Below, piece after piece: positions 1-9,992 of a DNA stretch of 64,000 nt. The stretch lies in NCBI GenBank assembly GCA_026419775.2, contig JAOPGA020001056.1:1-64000 (forward strand), written 5' to 3'. The position numbers and the translations under genes are program-made. The notes beneath the pieces were generated by a model. That model made no database searches. It saw only the letters and a program-made list of their open reading frames with translations, and was not told where the DNA came from. Numbering within the stretch: the stretch's first letter is position 1; every line of letters begins with the position of its first letter. The stretch is from Acrasis kona. Taxonomy: Eukaryota > Heterolobosea > Eutetramitea > Acrasida > Acrasidae.

Positions 1-1831
1 TGATAAGCTTCATTAACCCAAAAGTTCTTTTTGCTTTGGGATATTGGATTCGCAACCAAACATTACACATGTTTGCCATCCTTGGTTTCACAGCAGCTGT
101 GTTCAGATCTGATACCCTAGTGCTAATTGCACCTATCGCACTGCTCAGTGTTGCTACAAGACAAACCAACCTCTTCAAAGGAGCGTTTGTTGGACTTTTT
201 GGAATGATTTTTGGAATCGTTTTGAGTTCGATTGTTGATAGTTACTTTTGGGGAAGGATTGTATGGCCAGAAGGAGAAGTCTTTTATTACAATACAGTTG
301 AAAACAAATCACACGAATGGGGCGTAAGTGAGCTTGACTGAAATACTAACACGTTAAAGACTTTACCATTTCATTGGTATTTCACTACAGCACTACCAAA
401 AGCTCTTTTGGCATCAACAATGTTAATTCCGTTCGGTATTGGCAGAAAAACTGGTACTTTGCTCGCATCTGCCTTACTTTTTGTTTTCTTATATTCATTC
501 CTCCCACACAAAGAACTTCGATTCATCTTACCCAGCGTACCAATTTTCAACTTGGTAGCAGCAACAGGAATAAATAGATTGTAAGTTTGTACATTGTCAT
601 CATACTAAAACGTACAGGAAGAGGATCAATAAATTTTTGTACATGGTGTCAGCGGTAATGCTTATGGGATCCATCGTAGTACCTCTGGTCATGCTACTTG
701 CGTCAAGAGAAAATTATCCAGGAGCGATTGCTTTGAAACATTTACACAACTCTGTGTCACAAGATCAGATCAACACACCAATCCACGTTCACATGGATCC
801 AGAGACATGTATGTCAGGTGTTAGCAAGTTCTTACAAAAAAATCATCCAAAGTGGATCTATTCAAAAAAGGTATTTCTCATGTAGTCAACCTTACTAACA
901 ACAGCAGGAAGGAAACATTAATGTTAATGATTACTCTTACCTATTAACTTCAAACTCAACTACACCCGAAAACTTTGAGCTCGTTCACACCACTAATGGA
1001 TTCTCAAACATTGATTTCTCGTCAAGAACAATCAACACCACTCCAAAGATTTTCACTTTTAAAAAGAAAGAAAGAAGCATCGTAGGTCAACCAACTCTAT
1101 CACCCATCGTAAAGTGGGCTCAACGTTCCGATCGTCTCTACCTAACCATTGAACTCTACGAATCAAAAAATGCCAAAGTAGCCATATCAAGCGACATGAA
1201 ACATTTACTTTTTGAGGCCGAAGCGAAAGGTAAACTATACGCTCTTGACCTTGACCTGCACGGAACAGTCCAACCAGTAAGCAATACGAAAACACATTAT
1301 TTAACTTTTATAGTTCTCTGACCAAAGCAGACAAATATATTACGGAACCAGATGGATTAAAATTCTACTGTACAAGAGTAATGAAAATGCTCACTTTTGG
1401 CCAAGACTTTTAGCAGACAAATACAACAAACCTCCATTCTTGAAGATTGATTGGGATAATTGGGTTGAAGACGAAGATGAAGAAACATTAAAGAGAGAAG
1501 AAAGTTGGTTCGACGTTGACACTTCTACAAAAGTAATTTACTTGTTACATTAATTCTAACAAACGAAAAGAATGAAAAGCCAACCAACTCTGATGGGCAT
1601 GCTCTTGTCGCTGGACATGGATCTACTTTGAAGGGATTAAGACTTTTACCTGGTTGGAAAACTCAGTATGAGGAAGTCATCAACAAGCATCTTTCAAATG
1701 TGAGGAATGTTGTCCCACCGCATCAGTTTGCGTACATCATTACTGGCATTCTGTTTGTTATTGGTTTCCTGTTTCATCTGTCCGCTTATAACTTCCAACC
1801 ACTCACTCAAGTCAAATTAAAATCAGAATAA
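1..1831 (+). CDS. ALG12: ALG12-type mannosyltransferase fused to a CS (p23-like) domain and C-terminal TM, 5' partial
   Basis: The reading frame is open from base 3, so the N-terminal part lies outside the window. Exons are 3-323, 360-580, 618-870, 908-1276, 1314-1532 and 1571-1831; all junction phases agree and the introns are 36-38 nt. Exons 1-4 match the C-terminal half of the ER dolichyl-P-mannose alpha-1,6-mannosyltransferase ALG12 (GT22): an NKSHEWG motif, then HWYFTTALP, then the GT22 hallmark HKELRF followed by hydrophobic helices. With no stop codon, exon 4 runs into a CS/p23 fold (KWAQRSDRLYLTIEL, ending in an acidic WVEDEDEEE tail as in p23 and the HACD3 N-terminus). Exon 6 adds a membrane segment (FAYIITGILFVIGFLFHL). 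Domain calls are firm; the fusion is inferred from continuous exons and could be two genes if a terminator or promoter is hidden in exon 4. Confidence 0.8.
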
Positions 1832-2154
1832 AAAATGTTTATCAGAACTACACTGTTGATTGCTAGCTTCATCGCACTTGAACTTACTCGCTGCATTATC
1901 TTAAAGATATACGTCATCATTAGGAAATGCAAAAGAATCTCCGCATGTTGGTGATCTTGTTACGATTTTTAGGCTAAATTATGGGTTACAACAAAAGAAT
2001 TGAACCATATAGGGGGCTTTATAATTGACCTTCTCCGGACCCCGAAAATTATTGACTCGATTGAGGTCAATCTTCCATCCCCAAGACTAAATTTACCAAG
2101 AAACAAAAATATACATGCTAAAGTCGTTTTTGTTGAACGGACAAAAGCAATCAC
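1832..2154. other. Intergenic, possible small hydrophobic ORF
   Basis: An ATG at 1835 opens a 39-codon hydrophobic ORF ending TGG TGA. The +1 frame after that TGA stays open with two more TGA skips almost to 2155. This may be chance, because the opposite strand is also open here. No homology seen. Confidence 0.2.
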
Positions 2155-2538
2155 ATGCAGTCACCATATTTTTATGTGAAAGAGGAATCCCTTGATGAAC
2201 TTCTGATAGAAGGGCTAACGTTAGAGCTACAAAAGCAAAAGCAGACATCAACAAATCAGCAGCGGTCCAGTGAAGTAACGGATCGAAGAAGTTCAGTTTA
2301 TGTTACTGAGCACAAGCAACATGAATACACTACTTCTAGTATTACTCACACGCAACAAGAACACACACAAGCGTTTCACGATAATCAGTTCGTTTTTTCA
2401 CCTACACACATAACGAGTGAAGACGGAAAAAGGACCGAGCATTCAAAACAGTTACTGTATCTTGGTAAAGTTAAAAGAAACAAAAATACCGAAGCTAAAC
2501 CAGAGGACGACATGAGCTATAAGTTTAAGTTCAAGTAG
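2155..2538 (+). CDS. Small hydrophilic protein, unknown, ends in FKFK
   Basis: A single exon from ATG to TAG encodes 127 residues. I recognise no family. The protein is rich in Gln, Thr, Ser and charged residues, has no signal peptide or TM segment, and is probably disordered. The last ten residues, DDMSYKFKFK, resemble the end of the 165-residue protein at 7599-8096 (DMTKFFKFK), so the two may be distant paralogues or share a short C-terminal binding motif. The reading frame is clean, but coding status rests on ORF length and the shared tail only. Confidence 0.5.
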   Translation: MQSPYFYVKEESLDELLIEGLTLELQKQKQTSTNQQRSSEVTDRRSSVYVTEHKQHEYTTSSITHTQQEHTQAFHDNQFVFSPTHITSEDGKRTEHSKQLLYLGKVKRNKNTEAKPEDDMSYKFKFK

Positions 2539-3152
2539 GTAACGTATACTCAAAGAGAAAGCCTATACTACTAGACATTACACACAACATTGTATAAAGA
2601 CATAACCTTTAAGTTTATTTAACATGCATGTTATTTTTCACCCCGGCCCTTCGAACAACAGAAAGATCATAAATTTTGTAGTAACTACTACATCAATCAA
2701 TCATACCGATGATCTAATAATTATCACGTATGTTATATGTTCTACATTCATAAAGACACTGCGAGCATGCTAACTGTACACTAATTATGCCGGTACTGGT
2801 TTTTGGTTGCAACTTCTAAAAGTGTAGAAGTGGAGCCCACGGAGAACATTCTCCTATGTGTTGTGGTTATAAAAGATCCTTACGATTCTTTTGGTAGAAT
2901 TGCGGAGAACTGGTCTATAAATGTTGATAACTTCCAATCTTCCACATGACTATCCAAACGTCACTTTCTTAAATGAAAAACTTTCAGACGACAAAGAGAT
3001 CTAACAAAAAATGAGTGAAGTTAACTTGTGTAAAGTTGAATTGTGTACCGATTTAATACTATGTTTGGTGTAAATTTCGATAAAGATTTGCTTCATCAAT
3101 TCTGCACGATATGATAAACGTTCAATATTACACACAAAAACACCAAAAATTC
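2539..3152. other. Intergenic, nothing recognised
   Basis: AT-rich sequence between the small protein gene and tRNA-Glu. I find no ORF with coding character and no repeat. Confidence 0.5.
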
Positions 3153-3224
3153 TCCGTTACCGGGACTCGAACCCGGGTCTAGCGGGTGAAAGCCGCTCAT
3201 CCTAACCACCTAGACTATAACGGA
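3153..3224 (-). tRNA. tRNA-Glu (anticodon TTC)
   Basis: The reverse complement folds as a 72-nt cloverleaf without intron. The acceptor stem pairs TCCGTTA with TAACGGA; the D-arm contains GTGGTTAGGAT; the anticodon stem AGCGG/CCGCT encloses loop CTTTCAC with anticodon TTC; the T-arm has CCCGGGTTCGAGTCCCGG with a standard TTCGA loop. The overall sequence matches eukaryotic tRNA-Glu, including intact A-box and B-box promoter elements. A T-rich run suitable for Pol III termination lies beyond the 3' end. Confidence 0.95.
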
Positions 3225-3791
3225 TATATTGCAAATATGTTTTATTAAAATATGTACTTTTTTACTTTATTGACATTAGTAATGAAATTGTTTAATAATA
3301 GCGGGGACTGTTTTACGCTGAACATATGTATCACTGTTGCTTGGTAACACATAATTGAGTGCCATACACATTTCTCTAGTCCTTTAGCAGGTTTGGACCG
3401 TACGGCTCTGGAGTATCTATTGCATCTAGACACCAACAAATGTTGTGTTAGCAGTTACTTGGTATAGATTGTGTCTCAAAGTTGGGTTGAACGGAGAATT
3501 GGGTTCCTGTATGTAATCCTATAATGGTCGAAAGGCTTTGATCAAATTATTGAGAGAATGTCCCTACGAATTTTGGTTGAGTCGCAATTGATTGAGAAAG
3601 GAGTGAATTATAATTTGGAAAATGACGTCATGTGTGACATAATAACATTAGAATGACTCAAAATCAAGACACAAAATTAAATTTATAAAAAGTGTTATTT
3701 ATGTACGTACATTAAAAATCATAATTGCTTAATTTAATATCAATTGTCTCTAAAAGTAAAAATTTGTAACTTCTTCTTCAATGTTTCCTTC
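3225..3791. other. Intergenic, nothing recognised
   Basis: AT-rich spacer between tRNA-Glu and the 3' end of the Myb gene. The only ORF is short and has no coding character. Confidence 0.5.
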
Positions 3792-4572
3792 CTATCTAAA
3801 GTGCTTCGCAGGAGAATTGTTGTATAATTCAAATGGTGATGGAGAGCTGTCACTCAGCATTAAATCTTCCGGTGTGCCTCCGCTGTCATCTGTTATATCG
3901 CTTGCTCTACTATCGCACTTGCTGGGCGCACTCTGAGCGTGCTGTTGTGCTATTGATTGTTCAAGTTCGTTGCTTGGTTGTTCGTCATGTGTGATGTGGT
4001 TGGCAAACTTTATACCTACTGAGACTCCCATGTTGAAGCCCTTCATCATGGCACGGCTCTCTTCAGAGCTTGAAAGGCTTTTCATTGTATTCAATAAATC
4101 TAGCAGTACAGCACGGTCCTTCTCAGCAACCGCGGATAATATTGACAAGAAAGAATCTGATATATTATCGCTACCAAGTATGTTTTGTTTTACTTCTTTA
4201 ATCTGCTGTTCAAGAGGATCAGCATCCTCTATTGACTGTTCTATTACAATAGGATCATCATCAAGGGTGCCGGGATTTTTTTGTAGGTGTCTTTTTGTGT
4301 CTTGCTTGCCCGAGGCCTTCGCTTCCCTATATTTTTGAAGGTGCGATTTTACATGATTTTTACTGACGCCCTCACAGTTCATGAGCTCATAGATGACCTT
4401 AGGAGTAGCATCTAAATTGATTAAACAAAACATGTAACATAATATACATACTTTTAATGCCAACACTGTCAACCGCCATGACGAACAGCTGATGGAGTTC
4501 GCTTGTCCATCGTAGCCTCTTTGTATCCTTATCCGTGCCTTTGTCAAATGGTGTTTCGCTGAGGTTATTCAT
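3792..4572 (-). CDS. GARP/SHLQKY-type Myb transcription factor
   Basis: Two exons, 4452-4572 and 3792-4411, with a 40-nt intron, give 246 residues ending at TAG. Joining the exons restores a single Myb-like GARP domain near the N-terminus: RLRWTSELHQLFVMAVD, then ATPKVIYELMN, then the signature VKSHLQKYR. This is the DNA-binding domain of plant type-B response regulators and related amoebozoan proteins. There is no receiver domain. The rest is acidic and Ser-rich with a short helical region. Translating through the intron would give a false N-terminus lacking half the domain, so the start at 4572 is well supported. The gene is divergent from the rhodopsin histidine kinase, whose ATG is 179 bp away. 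Confidence 0.85.
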
Positions 4573-4751
4573 ATGTGGTGATTCTCAAGGGTTTGTTCTA
4601 TTATAGAATTGTAGGAAGAAATCTCCTCTATAGTAATTTTGTAATAGTAATTTCTGAAACGCTCATAAAGGCGATTTTAGAGAATTAGGAAGGTCAAAAT
4701 TATTATTAACTCAGACTCTTTATTATTACAAAATCTATTAATATCCATAAA
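4573..4751. promoter_or_regulatory. Shared divergent promoter region, GARP Myb / rhodopsin kinase
   Basis: Only 179 bp separate the two start codons, so both promoters must lie here. The sequence is AT-rich (TTATTATTAACTC-like blocks) without an obvious canonical TATA box. Confidence 0.5.
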
Positions 4752-7402
4752 ATGAGAACAGGGTACAGACTCGTTGGGTCGCACACACCGACGAGGTGGA
4801 TGGATAACCAGTTCATATATGTGTTTCCAATAATAGTGATAGGGACTTTTTTGTGCCTGTCTTCATTATCGATGGCGACTTTTCACATGATTCCATCTGA
4901 TTCGAATCAACATCAGACAAAAATAGAGGAAGCTAGGGCATTAGGATTTTCAATCTTGACGTGTGCAGTATTTGTATTGGTGATTATCACGAACGTTCAT
5001 GCACTATCATCATGTACCCATCCTGGTATGCAAAGGCTACGGTCAATGATGTGTACAATACATATGGTAGCTCTATTAGCTCACGTGTCAATATGTTTAA
5101 ATCTCACCCCAGTAGTATCCGACTTTGCAGATCATCCGTTGGTTGTTTCAAGGTACATTGAGTGGCTCACAACGACGCCATGTCTCATCGTAACTTTTGC
5201 CAACATTAATCCATCAAAAGAGTTCAATGTGCGCAGGAGCGTAAAAATTATAATTTTGTGTGACATTTTAATGATATCATGTGGATTTTTAGGTTCCATA
5301 ATCAAATTCTCAACATCTTTGCAATTCATTTTGATAGCATTGTCTTTTATTTTCTTTGTACCCATCCTTTATGCATCGACAAAAACATTAAACCAACCAG
5401 CCTTCCTTTTCATACGGCGGTTGACGTTAATTGTGTGGATCTGCTTTCCCATTACCTGGACTGCAGCATCTTTGGGTGTTGTGTCAAATTACACCGAATG
5501 CTACTTGTATGCCATCCTTGATGTAGTTGCAAAATGTTTTTATGGACAAGTACTCTTAAACACCAGCTACAACTTTTTGGTAAGGTTTTTCAATCTAGTC
5601 ACACACTAAACTATTCCAGAATGGACAGCACATGGAGCGTAACCTGGATCTATGGAACGCCAACAATGAAATGACCAAACTAAACATACAAAAAGAGGAA
5701 GACATTATCGCAGAAAGGGAGTGTAAGTGACTTGATCAATTCATACTAACAATCCATTACAGTCATCACCAATGAACTCAAGACACCCGTCGAAGTCATC
5801 ATGAACAACAACGACTACCTCTTCAATTCCAGACCAGAACTATCAACTCAACAAAAAGATTATCTCAACATTTGCATGATCAGTGCCGACGCCATCATGG
5901 GCGTGGTCAACAACATTGCGGAATACGGAAGCGACAGCCTGGCCCAACAAAAAATCACATTAAGCAACAACGAATTCAGAGTAGGACTTCTCATCGAACA
6001 AATAAGCGACATTGCAGCATCAAGAGCCATGAAACACAATGTGTCGTTGGTCATGAACTTTCACGATCTAGACTGCGATAACGTGATTGGTGACTTTTTC
6101 CACTTACGTCAGGTCCTCATCAACCTCATTGACAATTCCATCAAGTTTTCACACACCTTCTCCGAAGTCGTCGTTGACATTAAAAGAATGGAACAAGTGC
6201 CAAGGCCCTTCATTTACGATGAAAAAGATGATGGAGACATTTATCACAATTGGTCATTGAGCGTCACGGATCATGGAATAGGAATCGAAGAACAAAAATT
6301 AAAACTTTTATTTCAACCATTCAGTCAAGTCAGTCCCAGGGGTTCTAATTTCGGAGGAACAGGATTAGGGTTGACGATATGTAAGAAGATTGTGAACGCC
6401 ATGGCAGGAGAGATTAGAGTGAAAAGTACTTTTGGTCAAGGATCCACATTCTCTGTTAATGTACCGTTGGCTAATTCTGTTAAAAAAGAAACTACTCTTG
6501 AATTTTTTAATTTGAATCGTCCGCCTGCTCCTTGTGAACACATGAAAGTTCTAATCTTGACTTCTTATCCGAACCTTAGTGAGTGTTTGTCTTTTTATTT
6601 TGTAAAATTCTTCAAGGCCCGAAGTGCCAGGACTGTCAGTGATGTGAACGTAGATTTGAAGGAGTGGAACACCTTGAGCGACGATAGCGACCTGATCGTG
6701 ATTGATGCTGACTTTTTGTTGAGATGTCCCGTCCTTTATAAAGTATACATTAGAAGCGTGTTATTGTTTGGTACCATTGAAGAAAACAAAAAGATAACAA
6801 TTGATAGATTAGACACCGATTGTATTGAGGTTACACACAAGCCGTTCAAGATTAGTAACTTTGTAAGGCATTGCCGTGTGATTGTGGAGTCCTTGAAGAT
6901 TAGAGGCACTAGGCGGAAAAGTACCGAAGACCATTCCCAACAGATCAACACTTGTTTGACGCCGACTTCTCCCATATCTGTTCAACGTGAAGATTTTGAT
7001 GTGCTTGTCATTGATGACAAGAGTGTTAGTCAACGCGTGGTGATGGCTTGTTTAGAACGTGCTAATGTAAAATTCCATGTTGCTTCTAATGCCTTTGATG
7101 CCATTGGAATGCTCAAAGAAAATAAATATGATATGGTTGTTGTTGATTTCCAAACACCAGACTTGACTGGTAGTGAGTGTGTGAAACGTATAAGACAATT
7201 AGAGAAACATTCTGATCATAAAAACTTTATCTTGGGTTTGTCTGGTCGCGTGTCCGATGTGCCTGCTGATGAATTCAAATCTGTTGTTGACGAGTATCTC
7301 CAAAGACCGATAAGTTCAACTGTGGTTGTCAAAATTGTAAAAGATTGTGTGCAACAAAAAAAGAATTCTCAATCAAATAAAGACAAAGCTTTCAACTACT
7401 AA
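4752..7402 (+). CDS. Microbial rhodopsin fused to hybrid histidine kinase (sensory rhodopsin kinase)
   Basis: Exons 4752-5579, 5620-5722 and 5763-7402 (two 40-nt introns) encode 856 residues. Residues 1-276 are a seven-helix type-1 rhodopsin: helix C has R134-Y-I-E137-W with TTTP (Glu at the bacteriorhodopsin D85 position, Thr at D96), helix F has W229, P233 and W236, helix G has D257 and retinal lysine K261 (LDVVAKCFYG). A coiled linker leads to a DHp/ATPase module. The H-box reads FITNELKTP, so the phospho-His is Asn314. The N-box (NLIDNSIKF), DHGIG and GGTGLGL ATP motifs are intact. A degenerate receiver-like segment (about 570-690) precedes a receiver with IDD and phospho-acceptor D772 (VVVDFQTP); the conserved Lys is Arg. 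Likely a light-regulated pseudokinase or phospho-acceptor protein. Confidence 0.9.
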
Positions 7403-7598
7403 GATGGTTATTTCATGCTCCTTGTCCTTTCGGTGTTATGTGTAGGGTCCTTGCATATTAAAAACAAAAGCTCCGCACGTAAACTGTTTTGTTGTCGATT
7501 CACTAGACTATTATTAGCAGATGATGTTCTGCTTTTGTGCAAACAAAATACCGACCACGGAAATTGATGAGCCTCGTACAGAAAAGGGTTGATTCGAT

Positions 7599-8096
7599 AT
7601 GTCGAGAAATAAATGCCAAAATAGGCTTCCCCGAAGAAAGAAAATTGAGAAGACGAGGATGCCAAACAGTACGAGAGTAGTTATAAACCAAAAGTCACGA
7701 ACAACGTTTGTTTACGAGAGCTTAAATGCACCTAGTCCAGGTGATTCCAAACAGAGTTGTACACCTACAGGTACACCACCGCTCACAGGTTCAACACAAA
7801 ACCATGTAAATACTGTAATGTTATCAAACTCCTACTCTAATTCATTAGAGAGGAGCGCACCAATCTACTCGTATGTTGCGACAGAGCCGGGTAGTAGCCC
7901 TCCAACAAACAAGCGGGCTAATAATACGCAGGAGGACTCAGGAAGGCCTAAAAAACTTGTATTTATTGATGAAAACGCACAGAGCTTTAAAGAAGGTGAA
8001 TGGGGGACTTCAAAGCAATTAAAAGAGAGGCCACACAACTTTAAAAAGAAGGAAAGCGACTTTGAAGATATGACGAAATTCTTCAAGTTTAAATAG
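7599..8096 (+). CDS. Disordered basic/Ser-rich protein, unknown, ends in FKFK
   Basis: A single exon from ATG to TAG gives 165 residues. No family is recognised. The N-terminus is very basic (Arg/Lys in the first 25 residues), the middle is Ser/Thr/Pro/Asn-rich, and the C-terminus is charged, ending DMTKFFKFK. The tail is like that of the protein at 2155-2538. There is no signal peptide or TM segment, so a nuclear or cytosolic location is plausible. A motif MFKFKIP also occurs inside the RWP-RK protein at 13190-13633, but that may be coincidence. Confidence 0.45.
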   Translation: MSRNKCQNRLPRRKKIEKTRMPNSTRVVINQKSRTTFVYESLNAPSPGDSKQSCTPTGTPPLTGSTQNHVNTVMLSNSYSNSLERSAPIYSYVATEPGSSPPTNKRANNTQEDSGRPKKLVFIDENAQSFKEGEWGTSKQLKERPHNFKKKESDFEDMTKFFKFK

Positions 8097-8833
8097 TGTC
8101 AATACAAACATGTTATAAAAAAGAAGTCGTTTATGTATTGTTATCTTCAATATAACTTGTCTTTGGCAAGTCCAACATCCTTTTTAGTAAAATAAGTGAA
8201 ACATTAAAAGTTGCTTGCACCTCATCATGATCATTTATCAAGCATCGTATTCTCAAGATTGGATTCAACAAACACAAAGCATAAACTACATCAACTGTGA
8301 GTTACAAGTATTCCTCGTGATTATTTTCTTCTAATATGTCGCGATGAAAGGCCAGATGGATGATGTTCGCTATTAAAAGTCTTCAAAAATGATATTAACA
8401 CCAAGTCTTCAGCTAGCGTAAAATTACACCCTAATTGGAATATAGATATTCCTTGTTTATTGAAATGGACTAGTAGAATAATAAAGCTTGAAATCAGGAT
8501 AATAGGAAAATAATCCATTATAGGCTAAAAAGATTCCGTTGCCAAAGCGATTTTGTTACTAAAATGCCTCGACATCAGGCAATTCAAGAACAAGAATACA
8601 CTTTATTGTTTTTCTCAAGTACCAACTATATCATACTTGAGTAGCCTTGTCACCATAACAACTATTTATTTGCACCAAATCTTGGAAGACTTCTCCCAAC
8701 GGTTATATGCTGCCTCTAAGTCAGGTTATATGGATATCTATTACAATTTGGATGTCCATCCAAATATCCATCATTTTGATTGAATTGATTAATGAATCAA
8801 ATTGCAACACAATAATTCACACAAGAGATCAAA
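8097..8833. other. Intergenic with a weak two-exon gene candidate
   Basis: ATG at 8227 with exon 8227-8296, a strong GTGAGT donor, an 83-nt intron and exon 8380-8513 would give 67 residues in frame (second exon contains LHPNWNIDIP). The intron would be twice the usual length here, so support is weak. The rest shows nothing. Confidence 0.25.
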
Positions 8834-9667
8834 ATGTGCTTTTCAATGGAGATGTCAGCAGTGTTTGCAGCTATAGGTTTATTCTCGTCCATGTGGATCT
8901 GGAGTAGAACCTCAAATATTCAGTTAGCAAGTGGCGTGTTCTTCTTCTTCCTCATGGAATTCCTACAAGTCATCCAGTACATGTTCATAGCACCAAATCT
9001 CGACTCGCCCATGTGCGACGCGCCGGTAAACAAGTTACTGACTGTGGCAGGATACTTGCATATTTGTCTACAACCATACTTTTGTCATGTCATCAATGCT
9101 TCGCTGACAAAGAACCAAAAGTATCTGGACAAGTACGTAGTGATCAAAAGATTGAGTTTGATGGGTGGAGCTATGCTATTTGCAAGATTCCTTTTGTCGT
9201 ATGCATGGCCTACAACTTTGGGAGGTCAAGCAAGCACAGAGTGGTTACGTGGACAAAAGTTGTGCACGTTCAGGGGTAACTATCACCTTGCGTGGTCAGT
9301 TCCCATGGCAGATCCTACTTATGTCATTCCGGGTGCTGCCATTCATTCGTTCTGTATGTTTGCTCCGTTCTTTGCGCTTTATGAGAAGAAGGGAATGGTT
9401 GTTCAAGGTGTATTCTTGTTCTTGTTTGGTCCTGCCACTGCAGGATGGATCACGAGCAACTTGATGGAGCAGGCTTCGATTTGGTGCTTCTTCAGCATTG
9501 CTCAAATCGCAATAATGTTGTTCTTTATCAGAGAGACTTTGATAATTAATTGGGGACGTGAAGGGCCTCATGAATCGTTGTTGAGTAGCAAAAAGTCAAA
9601 ACAGTTATCTGAATCAGACAATCTGAATGTTGATTCGCTCCTCTCAGGACAAAAGAAGGGACAATAA
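8834..9667 (+). CDS. Seven-TM membrane protein, possibly DUF5765-like
   Basis: A single exon of 277 residues. Hydropathy by eye gives seven membrane segments, for example SAVFAAIGLFSSMWIW, FFFFLMEFLQVIQYMFI, LHICLQPYFCHVI and SIWCFFSIAQIAIMLFFI, with a short hydrophilic Ser-rich tail. The buried HICLQP and MEFLQ motifs and the paired Trp/Cys pattern recall the uncharacterised DUF5765-like polytopic family of fungi and bacteria, but I am not certain of this assignment. There is no retinal-lysine motif, so it is not a type-1 rhodopsin despite its seven helices and its position after the rhodopsin kinase. Function unknown. Confidence 0.7.
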   Translation: MCFSMEMSAVFAAIGLFSSMWIWSRTSNIQLASGVFFFFLMEFLQVIQYMFIAPNLDSPMCDAPVNKLLTVAGYLHICLQPYFCHVINASLTKNQKYLDKYVVIKRLSLMGGAMLFARFLLSYAWPTTLGGQASTEWLRGQKLCTFRGNYHLAWSVPMADPTYVIPGAAIHSFCMFAPFFALYEKKGMVVQGVFLFLFGPATAGWITSNLMEQASIWCFFSIAQIAIMLFFIRETLIINWGREGPHESLLSSKKSKQLSESDNLNVDSLLSGQKKGQ

Positions 9668-9992
9668 AAGGTGAAATCACAAATAAAGTCTTACATTTTA
9701 ATCAAAATCTTTAATGATTCTCCTATCTACCTCCTTGTTCTTTCAGATTTTGACAAACTAATCATCAAGAATTATCAATATGCCAATCAATTGTTTATAA
9801 TCAAAAGTTGATGGACAACAATGCTGATTTGATTCTTACCATCCTTCGATTCTTGAATACTGATTATAGTGTATTGTACGTGGAACATAATTGCGCTTAT
9901 CAAACTATTTATGGGGGTCACATGGGCAATTCTTCTCACAAATTATTAAGAAGAATCTATTTTAGAAACTATTTTACAACGAAACAGATGCA
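9668..9992. other. Intergenic, nothing recognised
   Basis: Spacer and probable 5' leader of the RCC1-like gene. A short ATG ORF at 9811 overlaps the next gene in another frame and looks like noise. Confidence 0.4.

Noticed and set aside
8834-9667. Second rhodopsin
   Set aside because: Seven helices but no lysine in helix seven and no helix C motif.
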